Positions 23,692 through 32,545 are shown, counted from the stretch's first letter. The stretch: 64,000 nt of DNA from an uncultured Christensenellaceae bacterium (GCA_910588425.1 CAJUPM010000001.1:48151-112150); one strand, 5' to 3'. Made by a program: numbers and translations. Notes: generated by a model not told the origin, from the sequence alone.

Positions 23692-24585
23692 ATGCTACAA
23701 GATTTCATTGGCGCTGTCTCGCTGGGCCTCATCTGGGCCGTTATGGCAATCGCCATCTATATTACCTATAAAATTCTGGATATTGCGGATATGACCGTGG
23801 AGGGAAGCCTCACCATGGGCGCGGCAATTTCCGCCATCTGCATTTCAAATGGAATGAACCCGTATCTGACGCTGATTCTCGCATTTTGCGGTGGCCTTTG
23901 CGCCGGCCTTGCGACGGGCTTTTTCCACACAATTTTGAAAATTCCAGCGCTGCTTTCGGGCATTCTGACGATGCTGGCGCTGTATTCTGTAAACCTGCGC
24001 ATCATGGGCAAGGCAAACGTCTCCCTGCTCAAGATGGATACGGTTTTTACGCCTTTTGAAAACCTCGGGTTATCTAAAAACTTCGCGGTCATCGCCGTGA
24101 TGCTGATCATCGTGAGCATTTTGATCGCGGCGCTCTACTGGTTTTTCGGGACCGAGCTGGGCTGCGCCATCCGCGCCACGGGCAACAACCGCAAAATGGC
24201 CCGGGCCCAGGGCATCAATACCCGCTTTATGACCATCATCGCCCTCATGCTTTCCAACGGGCTGGTCGGCCTGGGGGGCGCGCTCATCGCGCAAAACCAG
24301 AGCTTTGCGGATATGAGCATGGGCATTGGCAGCATCGTCATTGCGCTGGCATCGCTCATCATCGGAGAGGTTTTGCTGGGAAAGGGCAATTTCTTTGTGC
24401 GGCTGATTTCGCTGGTGTTCGGCGCGATTATCTACCGCATCATCATCGCGTTCGTGCTCTGGCTGGGCATGCCCAGCAACGACCTGCGGCTGTTTACCGC
24501 GCTGACGGTTGCAGTTGCCCTGGCGCTGCCCGTATTCCGCGGCTATTTTAGAACGCTCAAAAATTCCTTTCGGAAGGAGGTTTAG
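23692..24585 (+). CDS. ABC importer permease (TrpY/COG4120 type)
   Basis: 297 residues with eight to nine hydrophobic segments, of the same branched-chain-permease-like family that pairs with COG2984 binding proteins. Typical elements are DMTVEGSLTMGAA near residue 32, the cytoplasmic coupling segment GNNRKMARAQGINT near residue 165, and SNGLVGLGGALIAQ. It forms the membrane pore, probably as a homodimer. It follows the lipoprotein gene and ends 2 bases before the ATPase gene, whose ribosome site (GGAGG) is inside its last codons. Confidence 0.92.
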   Translation: MLQDFIGAVSLGLIWAVMAIAIYITYKILDIADMTVEGSLTMGAAISAICISNGMNPYLTLILAFCGGLCAGLATGFFHTILKIPALLSGILTMLALYSVNLRIMGKANVSLLKMDTVFTPFENLGLSKNFAVIAVMLIIVSILIAALYWFFGTELGCAIRATGNNRKMARAQGINTRFMTIIALMLSNGLVGLGGALIAQNQSFADMSMGIGSIVIALASLIIGEVLLGKGNFFVRLISLVFGAIIYRIIIAFVLWLGMPSNDLRLFTALTVAVALALPVFRGYFRTLKNSFRKEV

Positions 24586-24587
24586 CT

Positions 24588-25385
24588 ATGCTGAAGATTA
24601 CCGGGCTGGAAAAGACATTTGAAGCAGGCACGATCAACGAGAAAAAGGCGCTCTGCGGCATAGATTTGACGCTTTCCGAAGGCGATTTCGTTACGGTGAT
24701 CGGCGGAAACGGCGCGGGAAAATCCACGCTGCTCAACGCCATTGCAGGCGTATTCCCCATCGATCAGGGGCATATCTTCCTGGGCGATCAGGAGATCACC
24801 CGGCTGCCCGAGCATAAACGCGCCCGGCTGCTAGGCCGCGTTTTTCAGGATCCCATGATGGGCACTGCGGCGGATATGGGCTTGCAGGAAAACCTCGCCC
24901 TGGCATACCGCCGCGGCCAGCACCGCACACTCAAATGGGGCATTACCAAGATGGAGCGCGCTTTTTTCCGGGAACAGCTTTTGCAGCTAGAGCTGGGGCT
25001 GGAGCACCGCATGGCGACCAAGGCTGGGCTGCTTTCCGGCGGCCAGCGCCAGGCGCTGACCCTGCTGATGGCGACGCTCAAAAAGCCGAATCTGCTTTTG
25101 CTGGATGAGCATACCGCGGCGCTTGACCCGAAAACGGCGGCCAAGGTTTTGGAGCTTTCGGATAAGATCATCGCCGAGCATCACCTGACGGCCATGATGG
25201 TTACGCACAACATGCGCGATGCCATCCGCCATGGCAACCGCCTGATCATGATGGACGGCGGCAGGATCATCCTGGATATTTCGGGCGAGGAGAAGAAGCG
25301 GCTGACGGTGGAAGAACTGCTGGAGCGCTTCCAGCAGGTTTCGGGTGCGGGCATGGATAACGACCGCATGCTGCTTTCAAAGTAA
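24588..25385 (+). CDS. ABC importer ATPase (TrpZ/COG1101 type)
   Basis: 265 residues, cytoplasmic ATPase of the same importer. Walker A GGNGAGKST near residue 43, signature LSGGQRQALTLL near residue 145, Walker B NLLLLDEHTAALDP with catalytic Glu, and H-loop MMVTHNMRDAI. The HTAALDP sequence after Walker B is typical of COG1101. It closes the T-box operon and is followed by a terminator. Confidence 0.94.
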   Translation: MLKITGLEKTFEAGTINEKKALCGIDLTLSEGDFVTVIGGNGAGKSTLLNAIAGVFPIDQGHIFLGDQEITRLPEHKRARLLGRVFQDPMMGTAADMGLQENLALAYRRGQHRTLKWGITKMERAFFREQLLQLELGLEHRMATKAGLLSGGQRQALTLLMATLKKPNLLLLDEHTAALDPKTAAKVLELSDKIIAEHHLTAMMVTHNMRDAIRHGNRLIMMDGGRIILDISGEEKKRLTVEELLERFQQVSGAGMDNDRMLLSK

Positions 25386-25390
25386 ATCAG

Positions 25391-25417
25391 GGCTGGCGCT
25401 GCCAGCTCTTTTTTTAT
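25391..25417 (+). terminator. Terminator of the importer operon
   Basis: GCTGGC-GCT-GCCAGC followed by TCTTTTTTT. Confidence 0.85.
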
Positions 25418-25431
25418 CGCGGCAAAGTTTC

Positions 25432-25460
25432 TTGAATCTGGGCGGCGGGAAGAGTATAAT
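25432..25460 (+). promoter_or_regulatory. Promoter of rbsK-deoC
   Basis: TTGAAT (25432-25437), 17 bases, TATAAT (25455-25460). Confidence 0.83.
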
Positions 25461-25529
25461 ATAGCTATTCAATTTTTGGCGAATTTTTAGCTGGCTCAGG
25501 CAGAAATGAGCAGGGGAGGACCATCCTAT

Positions 25530-26456
25530 ATGGGAAAAATTTTAGTATTCGGCAGTTTTGTCGTAGATCTGGCCAGCCGCGGCGCGCATTTGCCCGTTCC
25601 GGGGGAGACGGTGATCGGCAGCTCGTTTCAGATGGGCCCGGGCGGCAAGGGATTCAACCAGGGCATTGCGGCCGGCATGGCCGGGGGCGATGTGGCCGTC
25701 GTAACCAAGCTGGGCAGAGACAGCTTTGCAAAGCTGGCTGAAGATCAACTGAAAAAGAGCGGCATGAGCACAGAGCATCTGCTCTATTCCGAGCAGGATC
25801 CCACCGGGACGGCGCTCATCGTCATTGATGAGAATTCGGCGCAGAACTGCATCATGATCGTCCCGGGGGCGTGCGCGACCATTTCTCAGCAGGAAGTCGC
25901 CGCGCTGGAGCCGCTAGTGCGCGAGGCGGATTACGTTGTAACGCAGCTGGAGACCAATCTGGATGCCACGCAGGCCGTCATCGAGATGGCGCACCGGTTT
26001 GGCGCAAAAAACATCTTGAATCCGGCGCCTGCCGCGCAGGTGGCAGACGAGATTTTGGCAAACGTCGATCTCATCACGCCAAACGAAGTGGAGGCCGAGG
26101 CCATCACGGGCATCCCGGTGGATGGCGAAGAAGCCGCGGCAAAGGCGGCGGAGTTTTTCTTCCAAAAGGGGATTGGCAGTGTCGTCATCACGCTGGGCAG
26201 CCGGGGCGTCTATGCGGCGACCAGAGAGCAGAGCCGGATGATTCCCGCTTACCGCGTGCAGGCGGTGGATACCACGGGCGCGGGCGATGCCTTTAACGGC
26301 GGGCTGGCCGTGGCGCTTTCCGAGGGCAAGAGCTTGTTTGAGGCGTGCGAGTTTGCCAATGCCGTTGCGGCGATTTCCGTAACGCGCCGGGGGACGGCGC
26401 CGGCTATGCCTGCCCGGGCAGAAGTAGATGAGTTTTTGAAGAACGTGCGCGGCTAA
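25530..26456 (+). CDS. rbsK: Ribokinase
   Basis: 308 residues from ATG 25530 (GGGGAGG 10 bases upstream; the in-frame ATG at 25506 has no such site). PfkB family: MGPGGKGFNQGIAAG near residue 38 is signature 1, and DTTGAGDAFNGGLAVAL near residue 250 is signature 2, holding the catalytic Asp. It phosphorylates ribose, or deoxyribose in some relatives, with ATP. Pairing with deoC suggests a pentose or deoxynucleoside salvage operon; no ribose transporter or RbsR-type regulator is nearby. Confidence 0.9.
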   Translation: MGKILVFGSFVVDLASRGAHLPVPGETVIGSSFQMGPGGKGFNQGIAAGMAGGDVAVVTKLGRDSFAKLAEDQLKKSGMSTEHLLYSEQDPTGTALIVIDENSAQNCIMIVPGACATISQQEVAALEPLVREADYVVTQLETNLDATQAVIEMAHRFGAKNILNPAPAAQVADEILANVDLITPNEVEAEAITGIPVDGEEAAAKAAEFFFQKGIGSVVITLGSRGVYAATREQSRMIPAYRVQAVDTTGAGDAFNGGLAVALSEGKSLFEACEFANAVAAISVTRRGTAPAMPARAEVDEFLKNVRG

Positions 26457-26528
26457 AATGAGCCGGCACCGAGGATAAAAGGACCGTTGGGCGACAGGAA
26501 AGCCCGGCAGGAAAAAGAGGTAAGCAAA

Positions 26529-27176
26529 ATGCAGTTAAACAAGTATATCGATCACACGATTTTGAAGGCAAATGCGACTAAGGCAGACGTGGAGAAGCTG
26601 TGCGCCGAGGCGCGGGAATATGATTTTGCATCCGTTTGCATCAACACCTGCTTTGTGCCGTTGGCGGCAGAGCTTCTGGCAGGCAGCGATGTGAAGGTCT
26701 GCTGCGTCGTCGGGTTCCCGCTGGGAGCCATGAGCGCTGAGGCCAAGGCTTTTGAGACCAAGTGGGCTGTGGAGCACGGCGCGCAGGAAGTGGATACGGT
26801 GCTTAACGTCGGCGCGATGATCGCCGGCGATGAAAAGACTGTTCTGGAGGATATTGGGGCGGTGGTGGATGCGGCGCATCCCAAGGCCATCGTCAAAGTG
26901 ATCCTGGAGAACTGCCTGCTGACAGATGCGCAGAAAACTCGCGCCTGCGAGCTCTGCGTGCAGGCGGGCGCGGAGTTCGTCAAAACCTCCACGGGCTTTT
27001 CCACCGGCGGGGCGACGGCGGAAGATGTGGCGCTGATGAAGAAAGCGGTTGCCGGCAAAGCGAAAGTGAAGGCGGCAGGTGGAATTCGCACAAAAGAGGA
27101 TGCGCTTGCCATGATTGAGGCGGGCGCAGACCGTATTGGCGCCAGCGCGGGCATCGCCATCGTAACGGCAAAATAG
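26529..27176 (+). CDS. deoC: Deoxyribose-phosphate aldolase
   Basis: 215 residues from ATG 26529. It splits 2-deoxyribose-5-phosphate into glyceraldehyde-3-phosphate and acetaldehyde. YIDHTILKANAT opens the protein as in the family, EVDTVLNVGAM contains the catalytic Asp, KVILENCLL the second, and FVKTSTGFSTGGAT supplies the Schiff-base Lys; KAAGGIRT and GADRIGAS complete the barrel. The length is usual. It is 72 bases behind rbsK in the same operon. Confidence 0.96.
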   Translation: MQLNKYIDHTILKANATKADVEKLCAEAREYDFASVCINTCFVPLAAELLAGSDVKVCCVVGFPLGAMSAEAKAFETKWAVEHGAQEVDTVLNVGAMIAGDEKTVLEDIGAVVDAAHPKAIVKVILENCLLTDAQKTRACELCVQAGAEFVKTSTGFSTGGATAEDVALMKKAVAGKAKVKAAGGIRTKEDALAMIEAGADRIGASAGIAIVTAK

Positions 27177-27214
27177 CGATTTGAATAAAGAAGAGACAAA
27201 ACCACAAAAATATC

Positions 27215-27243
27215 TTGCAATCGCGCTCTAAACATGGTATTCT
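27215..27243 (+). promoter_or_regulatory. Promoter of the Mn2+ riboswitch-ATPase unit
   Basis: TTGCAA (27215-27220), 17 bases, TATTCT (27238-27243) with an extended TGG in front. Confidence 0.8.
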
Positions 27244-27261
27244 TTATCTCAATTAAAATAT

Positions 27262-27389
27262 TTGGCCTCATGGGGGAGTAGTTTTCACGCAGACGCGTGT
27301 TGCAAGTCAACATCATGGCGAAAGCCTGGCTTGGATTAAAAGACAAGACTCATGTGCAGCAATTTGGGTTGCTGTGCATGAGTCTTTTT
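27262..27389 (+). promoter_or_regulatory. yybP-ykoY (Mn2+) riboswitch
   Basis: The aptamer shows the family landmarks in order: GGGGAGTAG at 27273-27281, GTCAACATC at 27306-27314 and AGACAAGACT at 27341-27350. The last element is shared with the first arm of a long terminator (GACTCATGTGCAGCAA / TTGCTGTGCATGAGTC, T-run to 27389), so metal binding should free the operon from termination. Family members sense Mn2+ and commonly control P-type ATPases and Mn exporters, as here. Confidence 0.88.
27347..27389 (+). terminator. Riboswitch terminator
   Basis: A 16-base stem with one mismatch, TTTGGG loop and five T. Confidence 0.9.
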
Positions 27390-27505
27390 GATAAGAGGAA
27401 GAATAGGAAGAGAGCGTATGTAAAAAGAGCGAGGAAAGCAGAGCGCGGGAAAAAGTAAAAAAGCGGCGGAGCGCCGCTTGGAAATATTTGAAAGGAAAGA
27501 AATTC

Positions 27506-30145
27506 ATGAAGTTCTACACAGAGGATACAGAGCGTGTTTTCGAGCAGCTTGAAAGCTCGCCGCAAGGCCTTAGCGGGGAACAGGCTGCCCGGTGCCTGGG
27601 CAGAGACGGCAAGAACAAGCTGGCCGAGGGCAAGAAAATCTCGCTGATGCGCAGATTTCTGGGCCAGCTGGCAGACCCGATGCTCATCATACTGATGATC
27701 GCGGCCGTCATCTCGGGCATCACTTCGGCATATTCCGGCGAAGGGTTTGCGGATGTCATCATCATTGGCGTGGTTGTGCTCATCAACGCGGTTTTGGGCG
27801 TCTACCAGGAGAGCAAGGCCGAGCAGGCTATTGCGGCGCTGGCAGAGATGGCCGCGGCGACCAGCAAGGTTTTGCGGGATGGCCAGATGATCACGATTAA
27901 GAGCGAAGATCTGGTGGTGGGCGATGTCGTCATCCTGGAGGCGGGCGACGCCGTGCCGGCAGACGGCCGCATCATCGAATGCGCCAGCCTGAAAATCGAA
28001 GAGGCCGCGCTGACGGGCGAGAGCGTGCCTGCAAACAAGGCGCTGGAGACGCTGGGCTTGGCGGAAGGCCAGAAGGATATTACCCTGGGCGACCGGACGA
28101 ACATGGTCTATATGGGCAGTACGGTGGTCTACGGCCGGGGCAAGGCCGTCATTACGGCAACGGGTATGCAGACCGAGATGGGCAAGATCGCCACGGCGCT
28201 CTCCCAGGCCGAGGATGAGGAGACCCCGCTCCAAAAGAAGCTGGGGCAGCTTTCAAAAACGCTCTCCTGGCTGGTGCTGGGCATCTGCGCGTTTATCTTT
28301 GCCGTCAGCGTTTGGCGGGCCGGTTCTTTTGCGCCGGATACCCTGCTCTCCACGTTCATGGTGGCAGTCAGCCTGGCGGTTGCGGCAATCCCGGAAGGGC
28401 TGGCGACGGTGGTTACCATCGTGCTCTCCATCGGCGTAACCCGCATGAGCAAGAGAAGCGCCGTGATCCGCAAGCTGACAGCTGTGGAGACCCTAGGGTG
28501 CACGCAGATCATTTGCAGCGACAAGACGGGCACGCTGACGCAGAACAAGATGACCGTCGTCGAGCATTATGCAGAGGATGAGAAGCTGCTGGCCAGCGCC
28601 ATGGCGCTCTGCTCGGATGCGGAGCTTGGGGCAGACGGCAAGGCCACGGGCGAGCCGACAGAGGCCGCACTGGTCAGTTATGCCGCCGCGCTGGGCCTGA
28701 AAAAGAGCCAGCTTGTGCAGGAACAGCCCAGGATCGGCGAGGCACCCTTTGACAGTATGCGCAAGATGATGAGCACCGTGCATGCCCAGGAGGACGGCAG
28801 ATTTTTGCAGTATACCAAAGGCGCGCCGGATGAAGTCATCCGCCGCTGTGATTCCTATTTGAAGGAGGGCAAGGTGCTCCCGCTGACCGAGCAGGCGCGG
28901 GAGGAGATTTTGGCGGCCAATAAGGCCATGACGAGCAAGGCGCTCAGAGTGCTGGGCGCGGCGATGCGGGGGTATGAGCAGCGACCGGGCAGCTTTGAAG
29001 CGGCAGATCTCGAGCAGGGCATGACGTTTATCGGCCTGGCCGGCATGATAGATCCCATCCGCCCGGAAGTGCTGGGCGCGATTGAGCGGTGCAAGCAGGC
29101 GGGCATCCGCCCCATCATGATCACGGGAGACCACCGGGATACGGCCATTGCCATTGCGATGCAGCTTGGCATCATCGAAAATGAGAGCCAGGCCATGACG
29201 GGCGCGCAGCTTTCCGAGCTGGGTGAGGAAGAGTTTGCGGAGAAAGTGGGGCAGTATAGCGTCTATGCTCGGGTACAGCCCGAGCATAAGGTGCGCATCG
29301 TCAAGGCGTGGCGCGCGAAAGGATATATCACCGCCATGACGGGCGACGGCGTCAATGACGCGCCCAGCATCAAGAGCGCGGATATTGGCGTGGGCATGGG
29401 CATCACGGGCACAGACGTCACCAAAAACGTCGCAGATATGGTGCTGGCAGACGACAACTTCGCCACCATCGTGCATGCCGTAGAGGAGGGCCGCCGGATT
29501 TACGACAACATCCGCAAATCCATCCAGTTCCTGCTGGCCTCCAACATGAGCGAAGTGCTGAGCATTTTCTTTGCGACCATGCTGGGCTTTACCGTTCTAA
29601 AGCCGGTGCACCTGCTTTGGATTAACCTGATGACGGATACCTTCCCGGCGCTGGCGCTGGGCATGGAAAAGGGCGAGCCGGATCTCATGAGCCGCCCGCC
29701 GCGCAACTCCAAAGAGGGCATTTTCGCCGGGGGCATGGGGTTTGACGTCGCGTATCAGGGTGTGCTCGTTACCATCATCACGCTGGCCGCCTACTTTATC
29801 GGCCACTTTATGGAGGCGGGCGTCTGGGAGATTGCCCAAAGCGCAGACGGCATGACCATGGCGTTCCTCACCATGAGCATGGCAGAGATTTTCCACAGCT
29901 TCAATATGCGAAGCCAGAGAGCCAGCGTGTTCTCGCTAAAGAGCCACAACGGATATCTCTGGGGCGCGATGATTCTCTCCCTGCTGTTGACGACGGCCGT
30001 CATCTATCTGCCGGGCTTGGCCGCGGCATTCGAGTTTGAGAGCATCAACCTGGCGGAATATGCGGTCGCCATGGCGCTGGCCATCAGCATAATCCCGATG
30101 GTAGAATTGGTCAAGTTCTTCCAGAGAAAAGCCGCGAAAGCATAA
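27506..30145 (+). CDS. P-type (P2A) cation-transporting ATPase
   Basis: 879 residues from ATG 27506 behind GAAAGGAAAG. It has the full P2-type plan: N-terminal actuator with LTGES, about ten membrane segments, phosphorylation site CSDKTGTLTQNK, nucleotide domain KGAPDEVI, hinge MTGDGVNDAPSIK. Membrane ligands VAAIPEGL (M4), SNMSEV (M5) and LLWINLMTDTFP (M6) match SERCA/PMR1-type Ca2+/Mn2+ pumps. The riboswitch in front indicates a role in removing Mn2+, perhaps with Ca2+ as a second substrate. It sits in the cytoplasmic membrane and is expressed alone. Confidence 0.93.
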   Translation: MKFYTEDTERVFEQLESSPQGLSGEQAARCLGRDGKNKLAEGKKISLMRRFLGQLADPMLIILMIAAVISGITSAYSGEGFADVIIIGVVVLINAVLGVYQESKAEQAIAALAEMAAATSKVLRDGQMITIKSEDLVVGDVVILEAGDAVPADGRIIECASLKIEEAALTGESVPANKALETLGLAEGQKDITLGDRTNMVYMGSTVVYGRGKAVITATGMQTEMGKIATALSQAEDEETPLQKKLGQLSKTLSWLVLGICAFIFAVSVWRAGSFAPDTLLSTFMVAVSLAVAAIPEGLATVVTIVLSIGVTRMSKRSAVIRKLTAVETLGCTQIICSDKTGTLTQNKMTVVEHYAEDEKLLASAMALCSDAELGADGKATGEPTEAALVSYAAALGLKKSQLVQEQPRIGEAPFDSMRKMMSTVHAQEDGRFLQYTKGAPDEVIRRCDSYLKEGKVLPLTEQAREEILAANKAMTSKALRVLGAAMRGYEQRPGSFEAADLEQGMTFIGLAGMIDPIRPEVLGAIERCKQAGIRPIMITGDHRDTAIAIAMQLGIIENESQAMTGAQLSELGEEEFAEKVGQYSVYARVQPEHKVRIVKAWRAKGYITAMTGDGVNDAPSIKSADIGVGMGITGTDVTKNVADMVLADDNFATIVHAVEEGRRIYDNIRKSIQFLLASNMSEVLSIFFATMLGFTVLKPVHLLWINLMTDTFPALALGMEKGEPDLMSRPPRNSKEGIFAGGMGFDVAYQGVLVTIITLAAYFIGHFMEAGVWEIAQSADGMTMAFLTMSMAEIFHSFNMRSQRASVFSLKSHNGYLWGAMILSLLLTTAVIYLPGLAAAFEFESINLAEYAVAMALAISIIPMVELVKFFQRKAAKA

Positions 30146-30166
30146 AAATAATCTTGAAAAAAGGAG

Positions 30167-30194
30167 TCTGCCGGCGTGAGCCGGCAGATTTTTT
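30167..30194 (+). terminator. Terminator of the P-type ATPase gene
   Basis: TCTGCCGGC-GTGA-GCCGGCAGA followed by six T. Confidence 0.93.
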
Positions 30195-30423
30195 ATGCCC
30201 AAAAAGCGGCGGGGCAATTTGTTTCGGAATTGAAAGAATTGCTGCTTTTGCGCTGGAAATTCTGCCTTATTTTTGCAAATTAATTTCATGCGGGCATTTG
30301 CTAAGCGCCAGGAAACCAAAGGGAAATAGGCGAAATTTCGCCCTAAAAACGACACTTTTTCGGGGAGGATAAAACGCGGAAGAAAAATGACGAAAATATT
30401 GCAAAAAAATTTTTTCAACCATA

Positions 30424-30452
30424 TTGCATTTTTGATTTTACAGGCATATAAT
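30424..30452 (+). promoter_or_regulatory. Promoter of the ATP synthase operon
   Basis: TTGCAT (30424-30429), 17 bases, TATAAT (30447-30452). The rest of the 340-base gap before it (30195-30423) is A+T-rich, with no gene, repeat or riboswitch that I recognise. Confidence 0.83.
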
Positions 30453-30487
30453 ATGCTCTTGCAGAGTGGCGCAAAGGAGGGAAAGCC

Positions 30488-30748
30488 ATGGTTGGAGCGG
30501 TGATCGGAATCCTATGCGGAGGAGCGGGGTTTTTCCTGCTGGCCCGGCTCTGCCATGCCGTTTGCCATCAGGCGCGGGTTCCCTGGATGCTGGCGCTGGC
30601 AAACCCAGCGGCGTTGCTGCTGGGGCTGGGGCTCGCGGCTTGGCTCTGCCCGGATGAGCTGGCCTGGGCTGGGGGCTTTGAGGCGGCGTTTCTGATCGCG
30701 GGAGCGATTGTGCAGATGATCGCGGCCCGGCGGGGCGCAAAAGGCTGA
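30488..30748 (+). CDS. Small membrane protein at the head of the atp operon (AtpI-like position)
   Basis: 86 residues from ATG 30488, with AAAGGAGG upstream. Two to three hydrophobic segments (about residues 3-22, 33-55 and 62-78), a Cys/His pair in LCHAVCHQ and a basic end AARRGAKG. It lies where many bacteria encode subunit I (AtpI) or AtpR, which help assemble the c-ring or supply Mg2+. I see no clear sequence match to AtpI, so the assignment rests on position, size and topology. Confidence 0.6.
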   Translation: MVGAVIGILCGGAGFFLLARLCHAVCHQARVPWMLALANPAALLLGLGLAAWLCPDELAWAGGFEAAFLIAGAIVQMIAARRGAKG

Positions 30749-30835
30749 AAGCGGCGGACAAAAGGGATTGGAACACTCGCAGGCGCGGCGTATGCGCTGC
30801 GGTGGAGTGATTTTAAATAAAAAGAGGCAAAAAAG

Positions 30836-31738
30836 ATGACACAGGAAAAACTGATTTGTCTGATTCTGGTTGGAGCGGGGCTGTTGCTGACGCTGCTGGG
30901 GTTTTTTCTGAGAAAAGCGGCGATCAAAAAAATCGCGGCCGCAGAAAACCCGGATAAGAAGCTGAAGCGCAAGAAAACCTTGCCGACTGTGCTGATGGTC
31001 GTGGGCTCGTGGCTGGCGGTTTTGGAAGCGCTGACTTTTTTCTTTGGGAAAAAGCAGGCGGAAGAATTCAAAGTTGAGCTGTTTGCACCGCGCATGACGC
31101 TCTTTGGCATGGATATCAGCAGTACGGTGGTCCTCACCTGGATCGCCATGGCGGTCATTCTGGTGATTGCAGTGCTGCTGCGCATCTTCGTCATTCCGCG
31201 GATGCGGGAGAAGCCCCATGGCCTGCAAAATGTGCTGGAGATTGCTGTGGATGCCGTCTGCAACTATACCGAATCCCGGGCGCCGGGAATGGGGGCAAAC
31301 CTGCCGGCCTACTTATTCTCGCTGGCCTTTATGATGATCATATGCTCCAGCGTGGAATTTTTCGGCCTGAGAGCGCCGACGGCGGATATCACCATGACCT
31401 TTGCCATGGCGCTGATCACCTTTATTTTGATCAACTACTACGGCATCAAGAAGAAGGGGCTGGGCGGGCGCATTAAGAGCATGGCGCAGCCGACGCCCAT
31501 CATCTTCCCCATCAAGATCGTCTCGGATGTGGCTGTGCCGGTTTCCATGGCCTGCCGGCTTTTCGGCAACATGCTGGGCGGCATGATCGTCATGGAACTG
31601 CTGTATTATGCGATGGGCAGCGCCGCGCTCTATATCCCGAGCCTGGTGGGGCTGTACTTCAATGTGTTCCATCCGTGCATTCAGGTGTTTATCTTCGTCA
31701 CGCTGACGCTCAGCTTCATCAACGAGGCGACGGAATAG
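30836..31738 (+). CDS. atpB: ATP synthase F0 subunit a
   Basis: 300 residues, five to six membrane segments. The essential Arg of the ion channel is in ACRLFGNMLGG near residue 242, and the end VTLTLSFINEATE is typical. An N-terminal extension of ~75 residues carries a first membrane segment, a basic stretch (KKLKRKKT) and a second hydrophobic segment before the conserved part. Subunit a forms the ion half-channels against the c-ring. Second gene of the operon; GAGGCAAAAAAG precedes the ATG. Confidence 0.95.
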   Translation: MTQEKLICLILVGAGLLLTLLGFFLRKAAIKKIAAAENPDKKLKRKKTLPTVLMVVGSWLAVLEALTFFFGKKQAEEFKVELFAPRMTLFGMDISSTVVLTWIAMAVILVIAVLLRIFVIPRMREKPHGLQNVLEIAVDAVCNYTESRAPGMGANLPAYLFSLAFMMIICSSVEFFGLRAPTADITMTFAMALITFILINYYGIKKKGLGGRIKSMAQPTPIIFPIKIVSDVAVPVSMACRLFGNMLGGMIVMELLYYAMGSAALYIPSLVGLYFNVFHPCIQVFIFVTLTLSFINEATE

Positions 31739-31814
31739 CGCAAAGCTTTGTTCTCATTCGGAGCGAGAGCTTCGGATTATATAAAAATTGAAAAAATTTT
31801 AGGAGGAAATAAAA

Positions 31815-32045
31815 ATGGAAATCGGTTATATTGCAATTGGAGCAGCACTTTGCCTTCTTTCTTGCTCGGTGGCTGGCCTTGGCATGGGCCTGGCGACGGG
31901 AAAAGCGGTAGACGCAGTTGCACGGCAACCGGAGGCTTCGGGCAAGATCAACTCCATTTTGCTTTTGGGCTTGGCGCTTACGGAATCCACGGCCATCTAC
32001 GGCTTCGTCAGCGCGCTGATTATGATGTTTACGCTGGGCGCATAG
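31815..32045 (+). CDS. atpE: ATP synthase F0 subunit c
   Basis: 76 residues, two membrane helices joined by the polar loop ARQPEA. Glu57 in LTESTAIYG is the ion carboxylate. Aligned to the Na+-type c subunit of Ilyobacter tartaricus, Ser58, Thr59 and Tyr62 of the Na+ site are kept, but the helix-1 Gln (Gln32 there) is Met24 here. The coupling ion is therefore uncertain. A good AGGAGG site and a 76-base A+T-rich spacer precede it, fitting the high c stoichiometry. Confidence 0.96.
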   Translation: MEIGYIAIGAALCLLSCSVAGLGMGLATGKAVDAVARQPEASGKINSILLLGLALTESTAIYGFVSALIMMFTLGA

Positions 32046-32065
32046 CTTAGGGCAGGGAGGCAGAA

Positions 32066-32542
32066 ATGGAGCTTTATCCACTGGATATTCTCATTCATAT
32101 TGTCAATATCGTCGTAACGTATGTTCTGCTGCGCGTGTTGCTCTATAAGCCGGTGCGCAGGTTCATGGATGAGCGTGCGGAAAAAATTGCCGGCCAGATG
32201 GAGCATGCCAAAGAACTGGAAGAGGCGGCCAAGGCGCGTCAGGCGCAGTATGATGAGCAGATTGCCCAGAGCGAGCAGCAGGCGCGGGAAATTCTCCGCC
32301 AGGGAGAGCAGAAGGCGCTGGAGGCGGCAGAGGGCATTAAGAGCGCTGCTAGGGAGCAGGCGGATCAGGTGTTGAGCCAGGCCCGGCAGCAGGCCGAGCA
32401 GGAAAAAACGCGCGCCATGGAGGGCATGCAGGAGCAGGTTGCCCAGGCCGCGGCGCAGATTGCCGGCCGGATTTTGCAGCGCGAGGTTTCCCTGGAGGAT
32501 AACCGCCGCGTCGTGAATGAGTTTTTTCATGAGGTTAAATAA
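32066..32542 (+). CDS. atpF: ATP synthase F0 subunit b
   Basis: 158 residues. One N-terminal membrane helix (HIVNIVVTYVLLRVLLY) then a long charged coiled coil rich in Glu, Gln and Ala, the peripheral stalk. The length is normal for a single b subunit and there is no delta-like extension at its C-terminus, which matters because the delta gene that follows is incomplete. Gap to atpE 20 bases, to atpH 3 bases. Confidence 0.95.
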   Translation: MELYPLDILIHIVNIVVTYVLLRVLLYKPVRRFMDERAEKIAGQMEHAKELEEAAKARQAQYDEQIAQSEQQAREILRQGEQKALEAAEGIKSAAREQADQVLSQARQQAEQEKTRAMEGMQEQVAQAAAQIAGRILQREVSLEDNRRVVNEFFHEVK

Positions 32543-32545
32543 GCG

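Noticed and set aside
27350..27507. Short minus-strand frames near the Mn2+ riboswitch
   Set aside because: They overlap the riboswitch terminator and the ATPase ribosome site.
30154..30372. 72-codon frame between the P-type ATPase and atp operon
   Set aside because: It starts in a terminator, lacks a promoter of its own and has no family features.
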